DNA from: Microbacterium testaceum
GTDB lineage: Bacteria > Actinomycetota > Actinomycetes > Actinomycetales > Microbacteriaceae
Assembly (NCBI RefSeq): GCF_006539145.1
Contig: NZ_BJML01000005.1
Span: forward strand, 62,001-126,000
DNA: 64,000 bases
Reading direction: 5' to 3'
A program made the position numbers and the translations under genes. Of this stretch, positions 52,816-61,268 are shown one piece after another; within the stretch, counting starts at the first letter, position 1; each line of letters opens with the position of its first letter. The notes under the pieces are model-generated. The model did no database searches and was not told where the DNA came from. It was given only the letters and a program-made list of their open reading frames with translations.

Positions 52816-54879
52816 ATGGGGGAGAACACGATGCTCCGACGGGCGACGCAGCTCGCTCGACGCCTTCCTGCCACGCTCATCCTGGTCGGCATCCTGATCG
52901 TCGTCGGCGTCGCGACGGGCGCCCTCTGGCAGCCGTTCACGGTCTCCACTGCCTACGACTCGCTCGCGTACGGTCTCCCCGCCCTCGAGGCCGGTCGGTG
53001 GTGGACGCTCATCACCGGCACGTTCGTGATCAGCGCGCCGTGGCTCTACCTGCTCGGTATCCCGACCCTCGTCGGGATGGCGTATCTCGAGCTCCGCCGC
53101 GGCACCCGCGTCGCGACGGCGTATTTCGCCGTGGGCCAGCTCTTCTCGATCTTCGCCGCGTCGCTCTTCCTCTGGGTCGCTGCGCTGCTCCCCTGGCCGT
53201 GGGCCCAGCAGCAGGCGATGGCCCTCGATGTGGGCCCCTCGGGCGGCGTCTTCGCGTGCCTCGCGGCGGCGCTGGCCCTCCTGCCGTCTCCGTGGCGCCT
53301 GCGCGCGTGGACGGTCCTGATCGCGGGCCTCGCGGTCACGTTCCTCTACTACGGCTCGCTTCCCGACCTCGAGCGCGTCCTCGCCGTCGCCCTCGTGCTG
53401 GGTGTGGACCGGTCCCTGCGCCCGCAGCGCGTGAGCGTGCGCGAGCAGCGCCTCATCGCGTTCGTGGTGCTGTGCGCCCTGGGCGCGTTCGAGATCTTGG
53501 GCTATCTCGCCCCGATGACCGGCCCCTTCGGTTCATCGGCGGCGGCCTCGGGCTCGTGGGTCGACGTCGCGGTCAATACGCTCGTCGTCCTCGTGATCGC
53601 CACAGCCCTCCGCCGCGGTCGACGATGGGCCTGGGTCGTGGTGATGCTCTACAGCGCGCTGAACCTCCTGTTGGTTCTTCTGCTCTTCGGCGTCCTCCTC
53701 CTGGAGGGTCTCACCCAGATCGAAGCGGATCTGGATGCCGACTTCACCAGCGTCCTGGCCTCCTCGGCGCTGTGGCTCGTGGCATCCGTCTACTTCTTCC
53801 TCGTGCGGGCGGCCTTCCGCGCCCGTCCGCGCGCGGCGCTCGGCGACTCCCCCGCTCCGTCGGTCGCCGAGGTGAAGAATGAACTGCACGCGACCGGCGG
53901 CGGCACGCTGTCCTGGATGACGACGTGGGACGGCATGTCGTACGCGCGCTTCGGCCGGGGCATCGTCGCCTACCAGCGTCGCTCCGGCGTCGCTCTGGCT
54001 CTCGGAGATCCCCTCGGTCCCGTCGGCACGCGCGCTCAGACCGTCCGCTCCTTCGTCGACGCCGCCGAAGCCGCCGGACTCGCCCCGTGCTTCTTCAGTG
54101 CGGGCGAGGCCACGGCCGACGCGGTGCCGAGCGGCTGGCGTCGCATCGTCGTCGCCGACGACACGGTGGTCGACCTTCCCGGACTCCAGTTCACCGGCAA
54201 GGCATGGGGTGCCGTGCGCACGTCGCTCAATCGCGGCGAGCGCGAGGGCATGACCTTCCGCCTCTCGACCCTCGCCGACGAGACGTGGGGCGTACGTCAG
54301 CAACTGCGTGCGATCTCCGAGAGCTGGGTGGGCGACAAGGGACTGCCCGAGATGGGCTTCACCCTCGGCACGCTGCACGAGGCGGCCGACCCCGAGGTAC
54401 GGATCGCTCTGGCGGTCTCTCCGCAGGGTGACGTCGACGGATTCCTGTCGTGGCTGCCGATCTACGGCGAGGGCGGGATCCGCGGATGGACACTCGACCT
54501 GATGCGCCGCCGCGACGGCGGCTTCGGGCCGGTGATGGAGTACCTCATCGGTGCGTCCGCCCGCCAGTTCTCGGCCGAGGGCGCCCAGGTCATGTCCCTG
54601 TCCGGCGCCCCGCTGGCCCACGAGTATCCGGCGGATGCCGGCGCCATCGCCGACCTGCAGGATCGCATGGCCGCGATGCTCGAGCCCGTCTACGGCTTCG
54701 CGTCGCTGCACCGGTTCAAGCAGAAGTTCCACCCGCGCTACGAGACGATGTACCTGCTCTACCGCGACGAGGCCGATCTCACGCGCATCGGTGCCGCCCT
54801 GACGCGGGCGTTCCTTCCGCACGCGACGCTGGGGCAGTTCGCCGCCGCGGGCGTCGACCTCGTGCGTCACGAACACTGA
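52816..54879 (+). CDS. Rhomboid-like membrane domain fused to DUF2156 (MprF-type aminoacyl transferase domain)
   Basis: A 687-residue protein. Residues 1-200 resemble a rhomboid: GRWWTLITGTFV, an E-containing loop (YLELRRGTR) and DVGPSGGVFACLAA, in which GPSG matches the GxSG nucleophile motif (Ser142). The expected His in the following helix region (GSLPDLERVLAVALVLGV) is missing. More helices follow to about 360. Residues 385-670 are a DUF2156 domain as in MprF/LysX-type phosphatidylglycerol lysyltransferases, with GIVAYQRRSGVALALGDPLG and WTLDLMRR. It probably modifies membrane lipids; the donor and acceptor are unknown. Confidence 0.8.
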   Translation: MGENTMLRRATQLARRLPATLILVGILIVVGVATGALWQPFTVSTAYDSLAYGLPALEAGRWWTLITGTFVISAPWLYLLGIPTLVGMAYLELRRGTRVATAYFAVGQLFSIFAASLFLWVAALLPWPWAQQQAMALDVGPSGGVFACLAAALALLPSPWRLRAWTVLIAGLAVTFLYYGSLPDLERVLAVALVLGVDRSLRPQRVSVREQRLIAFVVLCALGAFEILGYLAPMTGPFGSSAAASGSWVDVAVNTLVVLVIATALRRGRRWAWVVVMLYSALNLLLVLLLFGVLLLEGLTQIEADLDADFTSVLASSALWLVASVYFFLVRAAFRARPRAALGDSPAPSVAEVKNELHATGGGTLSWMTTWDGMSYARFGRGIVAYQRRSGVALALGDPLGPVGTRAQTVRSFVDAAEAAGLAPCFFSAGEATADAVPSGWRRIVVADDTVVDLPGLQFTGKAWGAVRTSLNRGEREGMTFRLSTLADETWGVRQQLRAISESWVGDKGLPEMGFTLGTLHEAADPEVRIALAVSPQGDVDGFLSWLPIYGEGGIRGWTLDLMRRRDGGFGPVMEYLIGASARQFSAEGAQVMSLSGAPLAHEYPADAGAIADLQDRMAAMLEPVYGFASLHRFKQKFHPRYETMYLLYRDEADLTRIGAALTRAFLPHATLGQFAAAGVDLVRHEH

Positions 54880-54880
54880 A

Positions 54881-54918
54881 GGCCCCGGCCGACACGCGGA
54901 ACGCGCACGACCGGGGCC
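54881..54918. terminator. Hairpin between convergent genes
   Basis: GGCCCCGG (54881-54888) pairs with CCGGGGCC (54911-54918) around a 22-base loop that can pair further. It starts one base after the DUF2156 stop and precedes the csp stop on the other strand. Confidence 0.5.
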
Positions 54919-54943
54919 GGACCGACCGAGGCCGGATGGAGGA

Positions 54944-55150
54944 TCAGAGGGGGCGGATGTTCTCCGCCTGCAGGCCCTTGGGGCCCTGGGCGACCTCGAA
55001 CTCGACGCGCTGGTTCTCCTCGAGCGAGCGGTAGCCGCCCGACTGGATCGCGCTGTAGTGCGCGAAGACGTCCTGGCTGCCGTCATCGGGGGCGATGAAG
55101 CCGAAGCCCTTCTCGGAGTTGAACCACTTGACCGTGCCCTGCGTGCTCAT
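54944..55150 (-). CDS. Cold shock protein (CspA family)
   Basis: A 68-residue single OB-fold RNA chaperone. RNP1 ([12 protein letters not shown]) and RNP2 (DVFAHYSAI) are intact, followed by [25 protein letters not shown]. It melts RNA structure during cold or general growth. A minus-strand TACCGT at 55210-55205 is a candidate -10 that would give a leader of about 50 bases, short for a cold-induced csp. A large hairpin lies further upstream. Confidence 0.95.
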   Translation of the reverse strand: MSTQGTVKWFNSEKGFGFIAPDDGSQDVFAHYSAIQSGGYRSLEENQRVEFEVAQGPKGLQAENIRPL

Positions 55151-55282
55151 TCGTTCTGCCGTTTTCCGCTTGAGCCGGCGCCGAGCGCGCCGGTCTGTGC
55201 CACCACGGTAACGGCCAAGGTCTTGTCGCGCACGGGTCCGTGACATAAACGTTGCGAGCGCGAAAGAAGGGGGTGTACGCCC

Positions 55283-55331
55283 TTGAGCCCATACGACGCC
55301 CGGGCTGAGCAAGGCTCAAAGCCCGGGCGTC
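55283..55331. other. Hairpin with alternative pairing upstream of csp
   Basis: GACGCCCGGGCT (55295-55306) pairs with AGCCCGGGCGTC (55320-55331), a 12-bp stem extended by GAGC/GCTC inside. TTGAGCC (55283-55289) can instead pair with GGCTCAA (55313-55319), which breaks the first stem. The pair of exclusive foldings resembles an attenuator or RNA switch, but it lies between divergent genes and upstream of the predicted csp -10. The rest of 55151-55471 holds no gene. Confidence 0.5.
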
Positions 55332-55458
55332 GACGGATCCCCCCGGATATGTCACGCGAGGCGTGACGGCGATCACTTTACCGGCGCGGAGGCCTGCGCG
55401 CGACACGAAAACGAAGAATCAGCAAGTTCTGTCCATGTGCTGTGGTAATCGGAGGCCC

Positions 55459-55464
55459 TAAAAT
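55459..55464 (+). promoter_or_regulatory. -10 element of a probable leaderless mRNA (GntR gene)
   Basis: TAAAAT, a 5/6 match to consensus, ends seven bases before ATG 55472. Confidence 0.55.
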
Positions 55465-55471
55465 CCGGCTG

Positions 55472-56080
55472 ATGGATAGTCGTCGGCGCGCTTCCGCCCT
55501 CGTCGACGAGGCCTACCGGGCCCTCGGCGAGGCAATCGTCGACGGTCGGCTCCAAGCCGGCGATCGGTTGCGCGACGTCGAATTGGCGACGCTCATGGGT
55601 ATTTCCCGTACCCCCGTGCGCGAAGCGCTCCAGAGGTTGGAGCGCATCGGACTCGTCGAGGTCGCGGCCAACCGGTACACCCGGGTCGCGGCCCTCACCG
55701 ACCGCGCCCGCAACGACATGCGCGAGTACGCCGCGCACACCATCGCGGCTGTCATGCACGTCGCTCTCCCGCGTTGTACCGACGAAGAACTCGCTGAAAC
55801 CGCACGCATCGTCGAACAGATGCATTCCGCCGATTCTTCGAACGACTACGTTCTCGCGGTCATGGCGTTGGCCTCGCACCTCGTGGCCGTTTCGCGCAAT
55901 GTCGTCTTTCAGAAGACCTTCGTGCAGATCGACCTTGTTCTACGCCGCAACCTCGAGGGGTGGACGAGCGTGACCGACAGCACTCGCGCGACGCTCTTCC
56001 GCCATCTCCACGACCAGATCGGGCGTCGCGACACCAACGGCGCCACCTGGACCTTCCTGGCCCTGCACGGTTTCGCCTGA
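55472..56080 (+). CDS. GntR family regulator
   Basis: A 202-residue protein with a winged helix at about 8-75 (LGEAIVDGRLQAGDRLRDVE, MGISRTPVREALQRLERIGLVEV) and a short helical C-terminal domain. That domain has the size of an FCD domain but lacks the usual His metal ligands at clear positions. No operon partner is adjacent, so the target genes are unknown. It is divergent from csp. Confidence 0.85.
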   Translation: MDSRRRASALVDEAYRALGEAIVDGRLQAGDRLRDVELATLMGISRTPVREALQRLERIGLVEVAANRYTRVAALTDRARNDMREYAAHTIAAVMHVALPRCTDEELAETARIVEQMHSADSSNDYVLAVMALASHLVAVSRNVVFQKTFVQIDLVLRRNLEGWTSVTDSTRATLFRHLHDQIGRRDTNGATWTFLALHGFA

Positions 56081-56117
56081 GCGCACAAGAGTCGGGACTC
56101 GTCCGGCGAGCTCCGGT

Positions 56118-56123
56118 TAGCGT
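56118..56123 (+). promoter_or_regulatory. -10 element of a probable leaderless mRNA (GNAT gene)
   Basis: TAGCGT, six bases, then ATG 56130. Confidence 0.5.
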
Positions 56124-56129
56124 GACGTC

Positions 56130-56558
56130 ATGCCCCACATCGAGTTGCGCGAGCTTCGACACGACGATCAGGATGCCGCTTTCCAGGCGGTGTCGGCCAG
56201 TACCTCGGCGTGGCCGCGCGCCACGTTCGACGACCGCGACGCCTTCGACCGATGGACCGCCGACGAGAAGGTCGACGCGCGCGCGATCGTCGAGGACGAC
56301 ACCGTCGTCGGGGTGGCCGCGGCTCTCGAGGTCAACGGTGACCGCGAGATCCTGCTCGCCGTCTCACCCTCGGCGCACGAGGACGCCCCGACCGAAGCGC
56401 TGCGGCTGCTCACCTCGCAGGAGGCCGAGCGCCCCCTCTACGCGTGCGTCTCCGCCGACGATCAGCCCTCGCATGCGATCCTGGCCCGCATCGGTTTCGT
56501 CGAGCACGAGCGCGACGGCGACGACGTGGTCTACGTGCTGCCGCCGACGCTGGAGTGA
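56130..56558 (+). CDS. GNAT-like N-acetyltransferase fold protein
   Basis: A 142-residue protein that begins IELRELRHDDQDAAFQAV and ends SHAILARIGFVEHERDGDDVVYVLPP, both typical of GNAT acetyltransferases. The central strands read ARAIVEDDTVVGVAAALEVNGDREILLAVSPSAHEDAP. The acetyl-CoA loop (Q/RxxGxG/A) is not obvious, so cofactor binding is uncertain. Substrate unknown. Confidence 0.7.
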   Translation: MPHIELRELRHDDQDAAFQAVSASTSAWPRATFDDRDAFDRWTADEKVDARAIVEDDTVVGVAAALEVNGDREILLAVSPSAHEDAPTEALRLLTSQEAERPLYACVSADDQPSHAILARIGFVEHERDGDDVVYVLPPTLE

Positions 56559-56702
56559 GGCCGAGTCCCATGAGCGCCGGACTGATCCCACGGCGCGAGA
56601 AGACTCCGCCGCTGCGCGCGGGCGGGGTCGGAGATGGGGGGCGGCCCCGCGCGGCGGGCAGCGGACGTTGACCTCTCGCTCCGCCTGTGTTGGGCTGTGA
56701 GG

Positions 56703-57017
56703 ATGGCGGGCGAATGGGCATGGAGCATCCCCGTCGTCGTCGGCGCGATCCTGTGGTTCTGGTCGATCCGGCTGACGCTGCGTGCTTACCCCGACGAGCG
56801 CCTGTCGCTGTGGGCGAATCCGCGCAAGGCCCCGGCGCGCGCCGTCGCTGCCCGCGCGTCCGGCACCGGCCTCGCGATGTTCGGGGTCGGCATGACGGCG
56901 GGCTCCATCGAGACGGAGCCCTGGATCGCTGCGGGACTCGCGGGATCGTTCTTCGCCCTGACCTTCCTCGCGCCGTACGCGATCTCGGTAGCCGTCCACA
57001 ACTCCCGGATGGCCTGA
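56703..57017 (+). CDS. Small hypothetical membrane protein
   Basis: A 104-residue protein with an N-terminal helix (about 6-25), a Pro/Arg-rich cytoplasmic stretch (YPDERLSLWANPRKAPARAVAARASG), and two more helices (52-68 and 74-98). I do not recognise the family. Upstream, TTGACC (56668-56673) lies 17 bases before TGGGCT, which ends six bases before this ATG; this spacing supports the start although the -10 is poor. Confidence 0.6.
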   Translation: MAGEWAWSIPVVVGAILWFWSIRLTLRAYPDERLSLWANPRKAPARAVAARASGTGLAMFGVGMTAGSIETEPWIAAGLAGSFFALTFLAPYAISVAVHNSRMA

Positions 57018-57132
57018 GGCGTCAATTCCGGGTCAGCCCCCCACCGATCCCCCGGCGAGAGCGAGGAGGAAGGGGAGGCGGCGGTGTTTCGGCATCCCGC
57101 CCAGTAAAGCGGGTGGACGAGGGAAGACGTGA

Positions 57133-57169
57133 AAAGGCCCGGGGCGCGGTCCAATCGCCCCGGGCCTTT
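57133..57169. terminator. Bidirectional terminator
   Basis: AAAGGCCCGGGGCG (57133-57146) pairs with CGCCCCGGGCCTTT (57156-57169), a 14-bp stem. On the minus strand it ends in TTTTC, making a good terminator for the GlsB gene. It also lies downstream of the small membrane protein gene. Confidence 0.8.
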
Positions 57170-57179
57170 CGTTGCGAGG

Positions 57180-57446
57180 TCAGCGCGCGGCGCGACGACC
57201 CACGATCAGGCCGTAGATGAGCAGAACGATGATCGAACCGCCGATGGCGAGCAGCCAGGTGCGCAGCTCGAAGAAACCGCCGAGGTCGACACCGAAGATC
57301 GCGGTTCCCAGGAAGCCGCCGAGCAGAGCGCCGACGACGCCGAGCACCAGCGTGATGAGCCAGCCGCCACCCTGCTTACCGGGGAGGATCAGCTTGGCGA
57401 TGGCGCCGGCGATGAGGCCGAGGAGGAGAAATCCGAAGAATCCCAT
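57180..57446 (-). CDS. GlsB/YeaQ/YmgE family stress membrane protein
   Basis: An 88-residue protein of the transglycosylase-associated/GlsB family, with three Gly-rich membrane helices: GFLLLGLIAGAIAKLILPG, WLITLVLGVVGALLGGFLG and WLLAIGGSIIVLLIYGLIVG. Often linked to envelope stress; the molecular role is not defined. A GAAAGGA ribosome-binding site lies eight bases before the ATG. Confidence 0.92.
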   Translation of the reverse strand: MGFFGFLLLGLIAGAIAKLILPGKQGGGWLITLVLGVVGALLGGFLGTAIFGVDLGGFFELRTWLLAIGGSIIVLLIYGLIVGRRAAR

Positions 57447-57609
57447 GATGTGTTCCTTTCGCGAGTGTGAACCGATGCCCGCTCGAGGCGGGACTCTCGT
57501 TACATACAGCTTCCTCTCAGGATCGAGTTCTGCGGGGTGGGTTGCATAAGGCGCGCATTTCTGGTGGGGTCGCGCGTCCGCGCGAATGGCGTTCCCCGGC
57601 CGGCTCGCC

Positions 57610-57615
57610 TAGCGT
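57610..57615 (+). promoter_or_regulatory. -10 element of a probable leaderless mRNA (DUF368 gene)
   Basis: TAGCGT ends seven bases before ATG 57623. An in-frame start further upstream has no such support. Confidence 0.5.
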
Positions 57616-57622
57616 GGATCGA

Positions 57623-58546
57623 ATGGCCGACACCTTTGCCGACCGCCGTTCGCCGCTGCGCCCCCTGGGAAACCTCGTGCGCGGCACACTCATCGGGGTG
57701 GTGGAAGTCATCCCCGGGGTCAGCGGCGGCACTGTCGCCCTCATCGTGGGGGTGTACGCCACGCTCATCGACGCCGCCAGCCACGTCGTGCGCGGAATCG
57801 TGGCGAGCACCGACGTCGTCCGCGGCCGAGGATTCGCGCGCAGCGCCGCACACTTCCGGGCCGTGCGATGGAGCGTCGTCGCCCCCGTGCTGGTCGGAAT
57901 GGTCATCGCCGTGATCGTCGGGGCCCAGGTTCTGGCGCCGTTGGTGAAGGCGTATCCGTCCGAGACGCGAGCCGTGTTCGGTGGCATGATCGCGGCATCC
58001 CTCCTCATTCCCGTGCGCATGCTCGGCCGGGGGTGGACGTGGCGCCTCGGACTGATCGCACTCGTCGCAGCGTTCGCCGCATTCGTCCTGACCGGTCTGC
58101 CGACGGCGACGATGGCCGAGCCGCCGCTGGTGATCGTCGCCCTCGCCGCGTCGGTCGCGGTCTGCGCGCTCGTGCTGCCCGGGCTGTCGGGTGCCTTCCT
58201 GCTGCTGGTGTTCGGGCTGTACGAGACCACGCTCGTCGCCCTCAACGAGCGCGATCTGCCGTACATCGCGGCTTTCGCGCTCGGCGCTGTCGTGGGGCTC
58301 AGTCTCTTCGTGAATCTGCTGCGCGTGATGCTGCGTCGATTCCACTCGCTCATGCTCGCGATGATGACCGGGCTCATGCTCGGCTCCCTCCGCGCGCTCT
58401 GGCCATGGCAGGACGAGTTCGGTCAGGCGTCCGCCCCCGGCGACGACGCGGGCACGCTCGCGCTCCTCGCGGCAGGCGGGGTGGCCGCCGTGCTCATGGT
58501 GGTGGCGACGCAGGCGCGGATGGCGCGCGGTCGCGGCGCGGCGTAA
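57623..58546 (+). CDS. DUF368 membrane protein (PopT-type undecaprenyl phosphate translocase family)
   Basis: A 307-residue protein with about eight membrane helices. The hallmark GTLIGVVEVIPGVSGGTVALI lies at residues 22-42, and the inverted-repeat partner ALVLPGLSGAFLLLVFGLY in the second half. DUF368 proteins (PopT) have been shown in other bacteria to return undecaprenyl phosphate across the membrane for peptidoglycan and teichoic acid synthesis. That role is assumed here from the family. Confidence 0.88.
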   Translation: MADTFADRRSPLRPLGNLVRGTLIGVVEVIPGVSGGTVALIVGVYATLIDAASHVVRGIVASTDVVRGRGFARSAAHFRAVRWSVVAPVLVGMVIAVIVGAQVLAPLVKAYPSETRAVFGGMIAASLLIPVRMLGRGWTWRLGLIALVAAFAAFVLTGLPTATMAEPPLVIVALAASVAVCALVLPGLSGAFLLLVFGLYETTLVALNERDLPYIAAFALGAVVGLSLFVNLLRVMLRRFHSLMLAMMTGLMLGSLRALWPWQDEFGQASAPGDDAGTLALLAAGGVAAVLMVVATQARMARGRGAA

Positions 58547-58629
58547 CGTCCCCATCCCGCGCCCCTCCGCACGCGCGGTGGGAGACTGGTCGAAGGCCGG
58601 CGCGCCCGACCCGACCGGAGGACGTCCCC

Positions 58630-60096
58630 GTGAGCAGCACGATCCGACCGGATGGTTCCCCGCCTTCGGCACCTCCGGGTAGGACGCAACGCGACCGCGA
58701 CCGGTCCGTGCGCCGACGAGAGCGTGCCGAGATCGCCCTGATCGCCGCTTGCTGGGTCTCGGTCGTCGCCGCCGTGATGCTGTTCCTGGGATCCGGGCGA
58801 CCGGCACAGCTCACCGATCTCGCCGGGGCGGTGACGGCCGCGGGGATCGTGACCGGCCTCGTCGGCACCGACCTGCTCCTGCTCATGCTCGTGCTCGCCG
58901 CCCGCGTCCCCTGGGTGGATCGGACGTTCGGTCAGGACGCCGCGATGAGGGTGCACCGCCGCCTCGGCAAGCCCGCGGTGTACCTCGTCCTGGGCCACGG
59001 CGCCCTGCTCACGGTGGGCTACTCCCTTCGCGACGGTCTGTCGCTCTGGCATCAGACGCTGTCGCTGTATTCCGGGGCCGACATGCTCCTGGCGCTGCTC
59101 GGAAGCTGCCTCCTGGTACTCATCGTCGTGACCTCTCTCGTCATCGTGCGTCGTCGCCTCGCCTACGAGGCCTGGCACGCGATCCACCTCATCAGCTACG
59201 CGGCCGTTCTGGTGGCGGTGCCGCATCAGCTCTCGGCCGGGCAGGTCCTCTCCGGCAGCACGCCGCAGACGTTCTACTGGATCTCCCTCTACGTCGTGGC
59301 GTTCGGCTCGATCGCCTGGTTCCGGTTCGCCGCGCCGCTACTCGCCACGCAGGAGCATGAGCTGCGCGTCGCCCGTGTCGACCCGCTCGGTCCAGACGTC
59401 TTCACGATCCATCTCCGCGGACGCGACCTGTCACGACTCGGGGTGCGCGGTGGGCAGTACGCGATCTGGCGCTTCTGGAGTCGCGGCACGTGGTGGCACG
59501 CGCATCCGATCTCGTTCTCCGCCGTGCCGACCGACACGGATGCCCGCCTGACCGTGCGCACGCTCGGCACCGGAACGGAGCGTCTGCGTCGACTGCGGCC
59601 CGGAACGAAGGTCTCCTTCGCGGGCCCCTACGGGATGTTCACGGATGCCGCGCGCACCGCCCCGCGCCTCGCGATCGTCTCGGCCGGCATCGGCATCACC
59701 CCGGTGCGGGCTCTGCTCGAGGACAGCGGACTGCGCCCGGGGGAGGCCACCGTCGTCCTGCGCGCGACAGAACGCTCGAAGACCTTCCTCTGGGACGAGG
59801 CAACGACCCTGGTCCAGAACAGCGGCGGCGACGTCGTCGAGATGATCGGGAGGCGACCCGCCGAGGTGGTGTCGTGGATGTCGGCCGACGCGATTGCGCG
59901 CGGAGCGACGATCTCGTCCGTTCTGCCCGACCTGCTCGACTCGGACCTCTTCGTGTGCGGTCCTGCGGAGTGGACCGACCTGGTCGTCCGGGATGCGAGG
60001 GCCGAGGGCCTCCCCGACCGACGGATCCACGTCGAGAGGTTCGACGCCGTGGGGCCTCGCGTTCCTCGTCGATCGAGATCGCTCCGTCGACGATGA
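58630..60096 (+). CDS. Ferric reductase-like transmembrane protein with FAD/NAD(P)-binding domain
   Basis: A 488-residue protein. Six helices (about 34-240) form a heme-binding ferric-reductase-like domain with paired His residues in RVHRRLGKP, VLGHGALL, AWHAIHLISY and VPHQLSAG. Residues 250-340 are an FAD domain (RGGQYAIWRF, HPISFSAVP). Residues 350-465 are an NAD(P)-binding domain with SAGIGITPVRALL and FVCGPAEW. It would move electrons from NAD(P)H through FAD and heme across the membrane to an acceptor such as ferric iron or oxygen. GTG start with GGAGGA about nine bases upstream. Confidence 0.88.
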   Translation: MSSTIRPDGSPPSAPPGRTQRDRDRSVRRRERAEIALIAACWVSVVAAVMLFLGSGRPAQLTDLAGAVTAAGIVTGLVGTDLLLLMLVLAARVPWVDRTFGQDAAMRVHRRLGKPAVYLVLGHGALLTVGYSLRDGLSLWHQTLSLYSGADMLLALLGSCLLVLIVVTSLVIVRRRLAYEAWHAIHLISYAAVLVAVPHQLSAGQVLSGSTPQTFYWISLYVVAFGSIAWFRFAAPLLATQEHELRVARVDPLGPDVFTIHLRGRDLSRLGVRGGQYAIWRFWSRGTWWHAHPISFSAVPTDTDARLTVRTLGTGTERLRRLRPGTKVSFAGPYGMFTDAARTAPRLAIVSAGIGITPVRALLEDSGLRPGEATVVLRATERSKTFLWDEATTLVQNSGGDVVEMIGRRPAEVVSWMSADAIARGATISSVLPDLLDSDLFVCGPAEWTDLVVRDARAEGLPDRRIHVERFDAVGPRVPRRSRSLRRR

Positions 60097-60252
60097 GCAC
60101 CCACCCCGTGATGTCCGACACTTCTCGGCCCGGTCGATCGGCTCGTGATCATCCGCCGTTCACTCGCCGGAGGTGACCGTGAACACGCCGTGATGTCTCG
60201 AGACGGCGTGGCGCCTCGCTCGGGGGCCGCCACCCGATCCTGATTCGACGAC

Positions 60253-60283
60253 GAAGGGCCCCGGGAGAAACCCGGGGCCCTTC
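60253..60283. terminator. Terminator between the ferric-reductase-like gene and tRNA-Leu
   Basis: GAAGGGCCCCGGG (60253-60265) pairs with CCCGGGGCCCTTC (60271-60283), a 13-bp stem with the loop AGAAA. It ends ten bases downstream of the tRNA 3' end on the minus strand and serves convergent transcripts. Confidence 0.85.
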
Positions 60284-60292
60284 AGTGTCGTG

Positions 60293-60376
60293 TGCGCGAG
60301 GGGGGACTTGAACCCCCACGCCCTTGCGGGCACTGGCACCTGAAGCCAGCGCGTCTACCTATTCCGCCACTCGCGC
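60293..60376 (-). tRNA. tRNA-Leu(CAG)
   Basis: An 84-base type II tRNA. The acceptor stem GCGCGAG pairs with CTCGCGC, followed by discriminator A. The D-loop contains GGTAGACGCGCTGG, the anticodon loop CTTCAGG gives CAG, the long variable arm is TGCCCGCAAGGGCG, and the T-loop is GTTCAAGTC. The CCA end is not encoded. It decodes CUG, the main Leu codon in this genome. Confidence 0.96.
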
Positions 60377-60530
60377 GTGCGCGGCATCGTGGATGCCACG
60401 CGATCAACTTCCCGAGAATATCACGGCCGCCACCAGGTCACGAAACGCGGTGCTCGAAGCCCGCGTCCATGACCTCCCCAGCCGTGCTGACTACGATGTG
60501 CCTACTGGTCTGCCTGCCTGAAGGAGTCTC

Positions 60531-61268
60531 GTGGGGCTACTCGACAGTTTCGAGAAGGGTCTCGAACGCGCCGTCAACGGTGCGTTCGCGAAGACCTTCC
60601 GCAGTGGCATCCAGCCGGTGGAGATCGCGTCCGCTCTGCGGAGCGAGCTCGACAAGAAGGCCGTGGTCGTCACGCGTGAGCGCATCCTCGCGCCGAACAC
60701 CTTCGTGGTGCGCCTCTCACCCGCCGACGACGAGAAGATGAGCGCGCTCGGTTCGACCCTGGTCACCGAGCTCGACACCCTGGTGAAGAAGCACGCCCGC
60801 ACACAGGGCTACTCGTTCGCCGGCCCCGTCGCCATCTCGATCGAGCGCGACGGCTCCCTGTCCACGGGCACGCTGCGCGTGGACTCGCAGACCACCGAGG
60901 GCCAGGTCGCCTGGCGCGGAGTCGTCGACATCGACGGCACCCGTCACCCGCTGACCTCCGCCCGCACGGTGATCGGCCGCGGCAGCGACGCCGACATCAC
61001 GATCCCCGATGCCGGGACGAGCCGTAAGCACGTCGAGATCCTGTGGGACGGCGAGCGCGCCATGGTGCGCGACCTCGGTTCCACCAACGGCACGACACTC
61101 AACGGGCGTAAGGTCTCCGAGGCTGCTCTTCCGCCCGACTCGACGATCTCGATCGGCCGCACCACTATCGTGTTCCGTGTCGTCGCCCAGGCGCAGCCGC
61201 CGCGACGCTCTTCCGCGTCCGACGCCACGAGCATCTTCGATGTCCGGGAACGGGGCCCCCTCTCATGA
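60531..61268 (+). CDS. fhaA: DUF3662 and FHA domain protein
   Basis: A 245-residue cytosolic protein with an N-terminal DUF3662 domain (1-115: GLLDSFEKGLERAVNGAFAK) and a C-terminal FHA domain (about 134-215). The phosphothreonine-binding residues are present: GR (148-149), SRKH (164-167) and STNG (183-186). In Mycobacterium FhaA binds phosphorylated envelope proteins such as MviN. A Gly/Ala-rich linker common in mycobacteria is missing, making this form short. GTG start with AAGGAG upstream; ATGA overlap with fhaB. Confidence 0.93.
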   Translation: MGLLDSFEKGLERAVNGAFAKTFRSGIQPVEIASALRSELDKKAVVVTRERILAPNTFVVRLSPADDEKMSALGSTLVTELDTLVKKHARTQGYSFAGPVAISIERDGSLSTGTLRVDSQTTEGQVAWRGVVDIDGTRHPLTSARTVIGRGSDADITIPDAGTSRKHVEILWDGERAMVRDLGSTNGTTLNGRKVSEAALPPDSTISIGRTTIVFRVVAQAQPPRRSSASDATSIFDVRERGPLS

